A stretch of 64,000 nt of DNA from Microdochium bolleyi (Eukaryota > Ascomycota > Sordariomycetes > Xylariales > Microdochiaceae), in assembly GCA_001566295.1 (NCBI GenBank), contig KQ964255.1:248001-312000 (forward strand). Reading direction: 5' to 3'. The notes below the pieces were generated by a model. The model did no database searches and was not told where the DNA came from. It saw only the letters and a program-made list of their open reading frames with translations. Shown here piece after piece: positions 33,693 to 43,858 of this stretch. The position numbers were made by a program, and so were the translations under genes. How positions within the stretch are numbered: position 1 is the stretch's first letter; every line of letters starts with the position of its first letter.

Positions 33693-35291
33693 GGTTCTTG
33701 CCGGACATGTGTGTGTTGATGATGTCTTGCGTTCTCCGTGTAGCTTGTGTACCTTAGGAACAGGTATCTCGTTGTTCGTCGTGGTGGGAAAACTAGCCAG
33801 TCTTCTTGTTTCAATGTGTGATGCTTGCCTCGAGTCGATGTCTTGACAATGATTTTGGCAATTGGATGAGAGATTGGGAAGGAGAGGGAAGAAAAAGGTA
33901 GCAGCTCGAGAACAGATCGACCCAGGTCCTCCGAGCTTGTCCCCGGAACCTGCCAGGGGGCGGTGGTGTGTCGAGAGCAGCTGGAAAGCGGAGAAAAGGT
34001 TGGGGTCTGGGGTTCCGCACTGCGGGGTTGAAGCCGCTGTCCCCCTTCTTCCACTGCGTACCTGAAGGTACGTTGGTGCTGGTGCCACACAGCTGCTGGC
34101 TGTCGCGCGCGCTCAGGCCGAGGCAAGTCAACCTTTCCCCAATTAATTCCTTTTTGGGGGCGGCTTCGCCCGCCCAAGCCGACATACTGCCGTTTCCAGC
34201 ACTAGCTCGGATGGGCAGGCTCTCTCGATTGGGACAACGCCCGTCGAACGTCTAAGATGGCCAATTGTATGCGTGCTAAGAGCGTAGCTTTCAGCTCATC
34301 TCATTTGTGGCGGGCACCCTGGGGCCCGATCGCGGCCTTTGTGACCGGTTCGCTTGCGAGCTGTTCCGTATTTACATCGCCGGGGCATTGCAGAGAAGTA
34401 TTTATTCATTCACACCCGCGGACAATTGATGGCGACGTCTTGTTTCTTTGTCTCAATTAGCATGTCATGTTACGACAATACTTGGAGACAGAGTAATACG
34501 ATGTTCATTATTACAGCCTCTCCATAGAGAGTGGTCTTGGTCATCAGTCTACCCAGTTACGATACTCGATCTAGATTCTGTCAGCCATCAGCCCTGAACA
34601 CGCTTCCCAAGGCCTGCATCGCCAATCTTGGGAACAATGTCTCATCCGTACGGTATAACCTTGTGTGGCGTGCGCGCCTCTCTCAGTTTGGCCCTGTCTT
34701 GGATTCATGCTGTTTGTTGGATGCTCACTTGCTTGCGCTCTCCCTTGCGGGAGAACTTGGCAGGTGTTTCGTGCTGCAGACGAAACCCAGAGACACGCAA
34801 GGCAATCATCCTGAGTTCCGAAAGACATCCTTGCCGGCAATACAACAAACATATTCCTTTCATTGTGGGAAGGAAAGCTCGTAGACTATGCAGAATCACG
34901 ACGACAAACACCGAGTTGTCGATCCAGGGCGCCTATCAGACAGCTCCTGCCAACTGTGGACGGCAATGCCGAGTAACAAAGCCTATAACACATATTACAA
35001 AGATGGTGGTGTCTTGTATCAGACACCGCCCGAGCAATCCATGGATGTGGATGACAAGCCTGTTCAATCAACAGCTTCCAAGACGAAAGACAATGATCTC
35101 GCTCTTGTTTGCGGAACAGCAGGAGTATCCCTTGGTCGAGTGCCGCTCCAAGTACTCGCCGTTGCTTCATTTATAATCAGCGTCCCTTTCTTACCTTCTC
35201 TCCGTCCGCATCCAAACTGACTCCCCAGCGACAACTTACTATTAAGATACCTCAATATCTCAGGTTATACCTCACACGCACGTTCTCAAAA
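33693..35291. promoter_or_regulatory. Divergent region between the SDR and the secreted-protein gene
   Basis: The 1.6 kb separates divergent start codons. Frames around 34.6-35.2 kb are short and unrecognised. The right end holds the TATA-like site described separately. Confidence 0.45.
35170..35177 (+). promoter_or_regulatory. TATA-like box of the small secreted-protein gene
   Basis: TTTATAAT lies about 115 bp upstream of the ATG at 35292, a usual spacing for a TATA box with a short leader. This rests on position and motif only. Confidence 0.3.
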
Positions 35292-36220
35292 ATGCGCGGC
35301 TCAATCACAAACCTGCTCTTGGTGCTGGCCGCCGTCGCCCGTGCTGTTCCGACCAGTCTTCCCGAAGTCAGTCCCTAAGCAGATACACAAGCCATTTCTG
35401 ATTGAGGAGAGATTCCGTAGCCTCCAGACAAACTCCAGCTAACCATTTCTTCCTCTATCGAACAGCATGACTCCAAAACGGGCCCGTTTCCCGCGGCGGT
35501 TGATCCTTCAGTCGTCATCGACCCGGCGACCAACCACGCCGTCAACACCAACATCACCACGACCAGCGGCGGCCTCGGGAAGCGCAGCCTCATGGTCTTC
35601 TGCAATCTCGACGACGCAGAGCCCGGCGACCGGTACACGGCGTACCAGGGGATGAAGCGCCTGCGCGGCATGGAGGGCGCGCCCGTGATGCAGCCGCAGC
35701 GCTGCGAGCGCGTGAGCTGCTCGTGGAACACGGCGATCGAGCTGTGCAACGAGGTCAGTGCGGTTTTCTCTTCGCACGGATTTTCATCCGGGTTTTTTTC
35801 AGTTTTGTTCTGTGTATTCTTTTCGCTTTCGATCTTTTGACAAAGAGAACGTGGCATCGCGACACGACTTTTTGTTATTTTTTCACTCGAGAAGGGAAAC
35901 TCTCCCTGGGCCGTGGTCCTTGTTTCCGGTCACTTTGTCTCTGTGGGAATGTTCTTTCCGATGACCCTGATCGCCTGAAGCCCGTATCCCCAATCTTTCC
36001 ATTTGTTTATCCGGCTGGGTGTCTCGAAAGCTAACAACAAACCCTCTCCTACCCCTCAAAATAGTCCAAACACGTCATCACGCTCCCCTCGTGGTCCGCG
36101 GTTGCCGACAGCGTCAAGACCATCCTCGATGAGGACGAGTGCTACGGCCCGACCGTCGAGGGCAAGGCCGTCGAGGACATGGGCGCGTGGCACACCAAGA
36201 TCCTCAGGGCTGAGTGCTAA
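35292..36220 (+). CDS. Small secreted six-cysteine protein, 172 aa, three exons
   Basis: Exons are 35292-35366, 35466-35753 and 36065-36220, all in phase 0; both donors are GTCAGT. The N-terminus is a signal peptide (M-R-G-S-I-T-N-L-L-L-V-L-A-A-V-A-R-A, cleavage expected near 18). A short segment with N-linked sequons (N-I-T) ends at Lys64-Arg65, a Kex2-like site. All six cysteines (71, 105, 110, 119, 147, 172) lie after that site and could form three disulfides, with the last residue of the protein being Cys. I recognise no named domain. Size, secretion, propeptide and cysteine pattern resemble candidate effectors or small extracellular proteins of plant- or insect-associated fungi. A role is inference only. 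Confidence 0.85.
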
Positions 36221-36390
36221 CCGCCCGACGACACCCCGTATTATCTGATGATTGGTGAAGACGACGCTGGGCCTGACAGCTCGAGAGCTTGCTGTGAGTT
36301 TATAGGGTTTGTTCGAGTCAGATTGTCTCGAGGCAGGAGCTTGGATCTGTTTGACTGCTGGTTGTACCTAGACCAGTTTTTGTTCTGTGG

Positions 36391-36408
36391 GAGAGAGAGA
36401 GAGAGAGA
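36391..36408. repeat. GA dinucleotide microsatellite
   Basis: Perfect (GA)n of nine units, about 170 bp after the secreted-protein stop. Confidence 0.8.
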
Positions 36409-36947
36409 CTGTGTGTGAGTCACTCCCTTCGCCGTGTTGAGGCAGGGTCCAGCCATAAAGCGTGCTTTTATAGAATTCTAATTTTCGAGAATTGGTCACC
36501 AGACACCCAGCTTCATGAACGCGCATTCGCAGACGGCAATACATAGCAGGAGTCTTTGCAAGCAAGCATAAGGCGCCCTGCTCTGACGTGCTTTCACGAG
36601 TCCCGTAGCCGTGAGAAGAGCATCCATTACAAGTCAAAGAGCGCTCGCTGTCAGTCTCGCCTGTGCACTTTTACCAACTTTAACTTGTTGCCGGTTCAAT
36701 ACATATAAATGAGTGCTCCCGGGGATCTCTCTTCTTCCTATGAATGATAGCAAAAGATCAGTGGCGGTCGCCATCGATCGGCGACTTCTCTTTCCCGTCA
36801 GTCTGTGGACTCTGTTGGTTCATAATCCAGCCGGCGATGCCGGGCAAGCACTTTTTTCTCTTTTTTTCCACGTCGGATTCATTTTCCTTCTGCATGAAGT
36901 AAAGAGGACAGCGCATCTGTCACCCAAACCACCACAATATGCGAAAG

Positions 36948-36974
36948 CGAGCAAAGCAAAGCAAAGCAAAGCAA
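36948..36974. repeat. AAAGC pentanucleotide repeat
   Basis: About five tandem units of AAAGC, with slight degeneration at both ends, in intergenic DNA. Confidence 0.75.
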
Positions 36975-39900
36975 CCAAAGTATTATGTCAGGGATCCTCT
37001 CTGCTTCAGCGAGCGCAGGATGTCGAAAAGGCCCAAAGCAGCACGGGCGGACGGGTATGACCCCATCGCATTTTCATGAGCGATGACCAGTGTGTCAGAA
37101 TGCCACAAGTGATGATGCGAAAAAGAGGTATAGCTAAAACTCCACAGGACACCCGTGCGCAGAGCATGAACGCGGGAAACAACAGCTGACAGAATGTCCG
37201 CATGTCGTGCGTGCGTGTGGTGGTGGCCGGCCTGAGGAGCAAAGCAAGCTGTCTCACCAGTGAGGCGGTTTTGAAACTCCGAACGGCCTACTCCTCCATG
37301 CATGCTAAGCTTACTTCATGCCTGGGCGTCTTTGGTTGGGAGAGGTTTCGAGACAAAAGTCGGAAGGAAGATATTAAGTCGCATGTCAGTGTGCTCGTCT
37401 GGCCCCAGAACCTGGTGTGCGCAGGATGCAAGTGGTCAACAGAAATGTTCAGGAGGCACAGAGTACCAAGCAACAGTGCCGCTTTGGGTCTTGCATTGTT
37501 CTCGAAGGCCATCTGAAACCATCGGCCACAACGTCAGGGAGCCAGCAGCCCGGCCTCTCATCAATAAGATGATGCGCGTCAAGGATGTCTGGGTATGGTT
37601 AGCGGCGAACACCGGCAAATGGTATGCCGATATTGGGCGGATGATTCAAGTTGAATCAAAACCAATAGTCATGACGACAAAGCGCTGATCTGAGGCGCGC
37701 GACGCTAAAAAGTCTCCGACCAGGAAACATGGCGCACAGCACGAAACGTGCGTGGCGCACGGCTGTCCGACGGTGTGCGGGATGCGATAGGATGGGCACC
37801 GGCCGTGCTGCGACGACAGACATATCACGGGGTAACATAGCGCGCTCGCAGTGCGTTGTGTTGAAGACTACCTTGGTATCGTCCAGACCGGCGTATCGTG
37901 CTCCGCAAAGATCCTCAGATGGCCGTCCACCCTGCGGCACAGCACAATGCAACACCCCGCGACCAAGACGGGTTTGTTTATTGTAACATCGGTAAGCCGG
38001 GGAAGCCCTCTGTTGCCATCGCACAGGTACCGTACGGGGTGCCACCAAGTCACCCGTCAAGCTCAGACAAGGCGGCTTGGCGGGGCATTGGCTTCTGCAA
38101 CAACGCCGAGAGGCAACGGCTTCTGCTTCAATGTTGCGCGGGTGCTGCAAGACAGTTGTCAGTGCTGGGATTTGACGGCATTGCGCATTGGCACCGGCAT
38201 TGGCATTTGTTCATCTGCTGCCCGGGGCCCTCCCTGGTCGCAATAGACTGCCGCGAACGTTCCAAGCAAGTGCCGAGTGTCGAGCCCTTGCCGCATGTGT
38301 CGCAAGACCTGTGATCGACTGGCCCTCTTGCATCTGACGGTGCAGGGATCTAGTGCAGAGGACTTGGGCGAGCCTATCGACGTCGACTCCAGGGCTCCAA
38401 GAGGAAGATCTCTGGGCGGCAGGGGCGAAGCGTTTTGGGCCACCTCCAGGGCCGGTGCCAAGGCAAAGCTTCATTTCCTGGCGGCCGAGGTGCTGGCGGG
38501 CACCACCCATGGTGCGGATACATCGATTTCGATGCGACGCTGTCTGTCGACTATGCGTCCCGGTATGTATTGCCATCCCATGGGCGCACAATAGCATGAC
38601 TCTTATTGGGCTCGATGCTCTGCGGACGGTGGCTGCGGATGATTGACATGACGGCACTCATCCTCTCCACGTTCGAGATGCGCAAGGCCGGCTGACCATG
38701 CTTCTGATACCTATTCGGCACAGAGGCGGTATGCGCACCAACACAGACCGCTCATATGTAAGACGCACGTCCGTGTCTGCGTCGCAGGTGGAACGACGGG
38801 AGCGCGCAAAATTGGGAAGTGCAACAAAAAAGTCTGCTGCTCGCCTTTGCTGGCCGGATGTCAGACGGGCCATTGCGCACGCCGCACCGTCCCGCGACAG
38901 GATTGGCGCGTCGGAGCTGACAGGATGGAGGACGCAGAATCTGATTAATACTATCGGCCCTACGATCGTGACGCCGTGCCAAACCTCGGGAAGCCGCTCA
39001 TCACGGCGGATGTAGATGGGGCGACCGGAGATGGGGTCGAGCTGAGGCTCCACGGAGACTGCGAAGCGTGCTATTTCCGGAGGCGAGGTCCACGGGAGGC
39101 GCAAAAAGGGAAGAAAGGACCGGCGCCCGTCAGGTGAGTGCGTTGTGATGTTCCCGTGCAAGTGGGTGTTTTTGCGCGCGCCCCGTTGCAAGTGCTGGCA
39201 GGCAGCGGCGCTTTGGCAACTGCCACATCGGCTCTAGGCCGCGAGCCCCTTGGGGGCGGCCTGCGCACGCGCAGCGCAGGGGTCCTCGAGTCTCAGCTTG
39301 ACGACTGGCCGTGTGGCCAGCACGGACTCGGCGGCCCAGGGAAGGTGGCACCGGACACAGTGCCGCCGGCGTGTGGGCACGGCCACTGGCCGTCGGAGCA
39401 CGCAAAAATGGGCAGGCGGCAGGCCGGCTGTGGCTCCTGCCTCAGCGGGCAGCTCGACCCCGGCCGTCGCTGCTTGGATCCAAATTGTCCGACAGGCTCC
39501 ATCGACTCCGTTGCACCCAGCGCTGGGGACTCCGTCCCTGTCCGCAGTTGGACGGTACTCCGACTCCGCAATGGACGGCCATGTCAAAGCCCCCCTCTCG
39601 TCCAATCTATCTCTGTCAGTCAGTCCCTCGACGTATAGTTATGCCGTCCTTGCACGCGCACATGCTGGCCCAGCACATCTGTGCACATCTCGCCTTCCTG
39701 CGTCTTCTCGAACGCTGCCTGGCCTGCCTGGCGCAAATAAACCGCTGGCGATCCCCTGCCCCTAGCACCGTTCGGGAGCGATCTGTACCACACCCCCGCG
39801 GCGAAACCACACGGGCTCCGGGTCCACCACACCACCACGCCTGGCGATCGGCACCTTGCAATCCAAAGAGAACCTTGCCGGCATCGTCGCTCGTCGTCGT

Positions 39901-40143
39901 CTCCTTCTTCTATTCTCCGTGTCCCGTCTTCTCTCCTTCTCTGGTGTTTCTTTTCCCAACCCTGCCATTTTGTCGCCCTTTCATACAATCTACGCCCGCC
40001 CCGGCCCAATGCCGCCCATATAGCATCGCTCGGATGCCCTCAACTGCGCCGCCGGCCCCGGACCGCAGTCAGAGGCCGCATCACCACCGCACCGGTAGCT
40101 GCCGTTCCCCGGGCCGCTCCGCCACGCCCACGACAATCCAACA

Positions 40144-41034
40144 ATGGGCCAGTCTCGCATCCCAAACTCCATCGCCGAGCTGGTCAACACGCCGGACTCG
40201 GAGAAGAAACAGCCTGTCCTGCCCAGCCGCCGGGCCCCGGTCTTGCTCCTCGCCCTGCCGCTGACTGGCAGCTACAACGTCACTCTCGCCTGCCGCAAGA
40301 TCGTGTCGGCCAAGATCCACCATAGCATCGGCTGGCTGCAGGCGGACTCCAAGCAGATCAACACTTACAGAGAGCAGTCGAAATGCCTGCGGAATGCTAT
40401 AAGCCAGTGTCTTCCCGACTCCAGCGATGGCCCGGCCCCGGGCTTGTCGTTTCAAGAATGGGAGGACTGGCTGGGACGATGGGACGTTATCGCTGATGTG
40501 GACGCTTTCTTCGCTCCTCAACTCATTGATCAATACACAAACTCCAAGGTCGTCATCGTCGAGCGCGATGTCGATGCTTGGATCAAAGACATGGACGAGC
40601 TCTTGATCACGCCGCTATTTTCCACCTCTGGCCATTTGTTTTCCAGGTACCTTGAGCCAATCGCGAACAGGTCTGATCACTGGACGGCACGGCAGCTACT
40701 CGCCAAATACTTCCAGGCAGACACGCGAGAAGCCATACTGAAGAATATGAGGGGTGCCTACGAGGCACACTACAACACAATCCGAGAAAAGGTGCCAGCC
40801 GAACGACTACTCGAGTACAAACTGGGCAGTGGTTGGGAGCCGTTGTGCTCGTTCTTTGGAGAGCCTATCCCGAACTTCCCGTTCCCCCAGGAAGACGAGA
40901 CCACGACGATGAGGACGATGCTGGACGAGTTCCATTCGCGAAGGATGTTCACCGTCCGGATCCGCCTTGTCTTCGCCACCTTGCTGGCTGTCGCCATCGC
41001 ACTCGGTGTGTGGGCATATCTACGGTACACGTGA
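40144..41034 (+). CDS. Sulfotransferase-fold protein (Sulfotransfer_4-like) with C-terminal membrane anchor, 296 aa
   Basis: Single exon with a good start context (ACAATGGG). The fold is suggested by the strand-loop segment V-L-L-L-A-L-P-L-T-G-S-Y-N near residues 33-45, the W-D-V-I-A-D-V-D-A-F-F segment and V-V-I-V-E-R-D-V-D-A-W near 136-146, then E-R-L-L-E-Y-K-L-G-S-G-W-E-P-L-C-S-F-F-G, all usual in the fungal family annotated as P-loop or NAD-dependent epimerase-like. The phosphate loop normally reads P-R-T-G-T, but here the Arg is replaced (P-L-T-G-S), so cofactor binding is doubtful. Residues about 271-291 form a single hydrophobic helix followed by Y-L-R-Y-T, giving a tail-anchored topology with the domain in the cytosol. 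Confidence 0.8.
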   Translation: MGQSRIPNSIAELVNTPDSEKKQPVLPSRRAPVLLLALPLTGSYNVTLACRKIVSAKIHHSIGWLQADSKQINTYREQSKCLRNAISQCLPDSSDGPAPGLSFQEWEDWLGRWDVIADVDAFFAPQLIDQYTNSKVVIVERDVDAWIKDMDELLITPLFSTSGHLFSRYLEPIANRSDHWTARQLLAKYFQADTREAILKNMRGAYEAHYNTIREKVPAERLLEYKLGSGWEPLCSFFGEPIPNFPFPQEDETTTMRTMLDEFHSRRMFTVRIRLVFATLLAVAIALGVWAYLRYT

Positions 41035-42070
41035 GGCATGCACGGCGATTGCATCATAGAGGAGAGTCCCTTCCTGCAACCAACCGTGTCCGGTTCCTAT
41101 TCTCGGCTTGAACATTGCCAGCGATCACGATGAACTCTTTGTCGCACAATCGTTGTGTTCCGAAGCGAGAATGGCTCCTATGACGGTTGAGCAGCGGCCA
41201 CCGCGATATCTGAGGTTCGCAGTGGCTGCATAGGTCCGGAGCTTGGTGTGCGCTCATCACTTGAGCACCTTCCCAGGTCTTGGCGGCTCGGCACAGCGGC
41301 TGGTCGTCAACATCAGCATGGCCTCGAACGACGTAAGGCTACGCATGCCAAGGACTTCTCGAGCCCCGTGCTGAATGAGTGGGATGAAAGTTTCACAAGC
41401 CAGCGGTCCATTCTCCATTCATATCGACTGCGTCGAGTCGTCGCCCGGCAGTCTACCAACAATACCGGGGTGCATGGGGGCGCCACTTGTTCCGCGTACC
41501 GCATCCCGGGAACGACGAATTCGTCGCAAACCGCGACAGTCACCGAGAACCATTTGCATGGACTTCACACAGAAGCCCGCACAGCGCCAGGAAAGGCGCA
41601 ACGGCCAGAGGCGCCGTTGTTACGAAAGCATCACAAGCGATTTGATTTTTATAGCATAGGTCGAGATCTGCACATGTCCAAAGATCACGTGTTTTGAGGA
41701 TTAGCAAAAAGCAAGAAAAAACAGATGAAATGATTCAATCAAAAAGACCCGAGTTCTTCCGTGCTCTGCTACCAATGTCATGTAAATATGATTGCGCCAA
41801 AATGCTCTCTTTGTAGTATCCAACATGTCGCGATGCTCTTATATGGTGTTATCGTTGTTGCCAAAATATTTCCTTCTCTTCTCTCGGTATATACTGCCCC
41901 GGCGCCCAACCTTCCGTCGTGATTCGGGATCTCATCGCTCAGCCCGTTTCAGTACACCACAAACCCTTATGTCGTTGCCTCGCAATGAACAGACACACAG
42001 ATATCCCATACCCCCACGCCGCCTGCTCGGCTTCGCGCATGGGCCCCTAATACTTTGCCCGCCGGCCCCC
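41035..42070. other. Intergenic, convergent 3' ends
   Basis: About 1 kb between the stops of the sulfotransferase-like and transporter genes. No coding signal is seen; the DNA is AT-rich near 41.7 kb. Confidence 0.55.
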
Positions 42071-43858
42071 TTAGAAGAAGCTGTTCACAACGGTGATGAC
42101 GGTGGTAAAGACCATGCAGACCAGCCCGACGACCATGAACACCACATCGCCCAACCTCGCGGCCCTGGTCTCCGCGACGCCCTTGTAGTGCAGGTACGCG
42201 GGGTAGATGTACACGAGCGGGACGCACGCGAAGGAGCCGATCAGCGCGACGAAGCGGTCCAGGTTGCCCGCGCCGAGGATGCTGACGACGCCGCACACGC
42301 CGACGAGGAACGTGCGGAAGGCGTTCTTGGTCCATTTGGTGCGCGCCGACTTGCGGCCCGACTTGTGGCTCGCAAAGATCTTGCCCTCGATGATGCGCAG
42401 CGCGGGGAACAGCTGGACCGGGGTGCCGACGAGCACGGCGACCGAGTAGAGGAACTGCACGGCGTTGACAAAGGCCGAGGACTGCGGGTAGTTGTCGATG
42501 ATCTCGATGGATGTGTTGGAGCCGAACGTCGCGTAGCAGAGGGCGCCAACGGAGGTGTACAGGACCGTGATGATGACCATGATCAAGCCCAGGAGCGGCT
42601 CGAAGCGCTGGGGTTTCGCCATGGAGGACTGGATGGGGAGGATCAGGCCAATCCCCTCAAAAGTGAAGATTGCGGAGCCGATGGTGAGGAAGTACTTGTC
42701 CGGGTTGAAGAGCACAACCGTCTTGTGGATTCCGTGAGTGGCGATGTGGGCAATATCGTAGTAGTAAATGTAGCTGACGCCGAGCAGGATGCACACATCC
42801 GCGAGCAGGGCTGCAGCACCGAGCTTGGCAATGTTGCGGATGAAGGCGAGCGGGACGAGCACTACGAGCTGCGCCAGGACGAGAGTCGTCGCGGAGAAAG
42901 GCGACTCCGAGGAATGGTAGACAGCCTTGAAGAAAGACGTCATATTCTCGGCAACGAAGACGATGCCGGCGCAGACGAAGCCCAGCTGGGACAAGGTGAC
43001 CGAGGCGAGGATTAAGCTGCGCATCCGCGGGCCCGCGATGGCCTGACCGATGTCGCCGTAACCGCCGCCGTACTTGGCCTTGCAGGCGAGCAGCAGGTGG
43101 AAGGCCAGCATGGTGACTACCGCGACGGTGAGCATGGTGAGGGACGAGAAGAGGATGCCGCCGTTGTTGAAGGCCTTGGGGAGGAACATGATGCCCGTGC
43201 CGATGAAGGCCTTCAGGAGCGTGAAGAAGGTCTTGGTCGTGCTCGCGGTGGAGGTCCGTGGAGCGCGGGTGCTCTTGCGGCGTCCCAAAAGCGGCCGGTT
43301 CTCGGACGCCCGGGACGGGTGTGGTTGCTGGCCGTCGTCCTCGTCGTCGTCCTCGTCGCCTGTCTCGATGGCCTCATCGTCAGAGTCTGCGAGGTCCTCA
43401 CCGGCGAAGCTGCCGTAGAGGTCGAGAAACTCTACAAAGTTGCGGGTCACGGGGATCCGGGACGCCCAGATGTGGTCGTTCCGGTTCTGCTGAATAAAAG
43501 CGCGGCGGAACCCGCCAGGAACCATGTGATCGGCAATGGTGAGGACATCGTCATCGCCATCGCCGTCGCCGGTGGCCTGGAGGCGGGGGCTGTGGAAGGT
43601 GGCGGCGCGCTTGTGCATGCGTGTGCGAGCCGCTGCTCTAAAGAGGTCGCGATGCATGTCACCGCCCTGGAGCTTGAGGGAGCTCTCAAGGCTGCCGGCG
43701 GCATCCGAGGTCGGCCCGGCTGGTGCAGAGGTGGTGTTGTCGTTGGCACCGCCATCGAACTCGGCGGAGTAGCCTGCGGGGAGGTGCTCTGAGATGACGA
43801 GAGCCTCGCGCTCCCGATCCGCGTCGGAGGGCAGTGGTGAGCCGGCCCGGGCCTCCAT
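42071..43858 (-). CDS. Vacuolar amino-acid transporter, AAAP family (Avt3/Avt4-like), 595 aa
   Basis: Single exon. The first 200 or so residues are hydrophilic and acidic (an E-D-D-D-E-D-D run near 175), ending in a basic patch R-R-K-S-T-R. The transporter core then starts with T-K-T-F-F-T-L-L-K-A-F-I-G-T-G-I-M-F-L-P-K, the signature of SLC36/Avt3-type permeases, and about eleven membrane segments follow to the C-terminus. I-F-T-F-E-G-I-G-L-I-L-P-I near 395 is another family hallmark. Yeast Avt3 and Avt4 have the same long N-terminal extension and export neutral or basic amino acids from the vacuole to the cytosol. The acidic and Ser-rich N-terminus is a likely phosphorylation and sorting region. 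Confidence 0.93.
   Translation of the reverse strand: MEARAGSPLPSDADREREALVISEHLPAGYSAEFDGGANDNTTSAPAGPTSDAAGSLESSLKLQGGDMHRDLFRAAARTRMHKRAATFHSPRLQATGDGDGDDDVLTIADHMVPGGFRRAFIQQNRNDHIWASRIPVTRNFVEFLDLYGSFAGEDLADSDDEAIETGDEDDDEDDGQQPHPSRASENRPLLGRRKSTRAPRTSTASTTKTFFTLLKAFIGTGIMFLPKAFNNGGILFSSLTMLTVAVVTMLAFHLLLACKAKYGGGYGDIGQAIAGPRMRSLILASVTLSQLGFVCAGIVFVAENMTSFFKAVYHSSESPFSATTLVLAQLVVLVPLAFIRNIAKLGAAALLADVCILLGVSYIYYYDIAHIATHGIHKTVVLFNPDKYFLTIGSAIFTFEGIGLILPIQSSMAKPQRFEPLLGLIMVIITVLYTSVGALCYATFGSNTSIEIIDNYPQSSAFVNAVQFLYSVAVLVGTPVQLFPALRIIEGKIFASHKSGRKSARTKWTKNAFRTFLVGVCGVVSILGAGNLDRFVALIGSFACVPLVYIYPAYLHYKGVAETRAARLGDVVFMVVGLVCMVFTTVITVVNSFF

Larger units (their letters stand above)
36221..40143. 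other. Gene-poor 3.9 kb
   Basis: Many short frames but no confident gene. A GA microsatellite (36391-36408) and a pentanucleotide repeat (36948-36974) occur. On the minus strand at about 38980-39075 a short frame uses C-ending codons heavily and is noted as a finding. The stretch from about 39.9 kb is pyrimidine-rich and is probably the promoter of the sulfotransferase-like gene. Confidence 0.45.

Noticed and set aside
33693..34088. Upstream extension of the peroxisomal-type SDR frame by about 130 codons
   Set aside because: The extension has low-complexity leader-like sequence and the family begins at M-A-H-T; it is taken as 5' untranslated DNA.
36221..40143. Possible transposon remnant in the 3.9 kb gap
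   Set aside because: No terminal repeats, target-site duplications, reverse transcriptase or transposase motifs could be recognised by eye.
41792..43015. Plus-strand open frame of 407 codons opposite the amino-acid transporter
   Set aside because: The translation is a His/Asp/Glu-rich shadow with no motif, while the minus strand gives a full permease with membrane segments.
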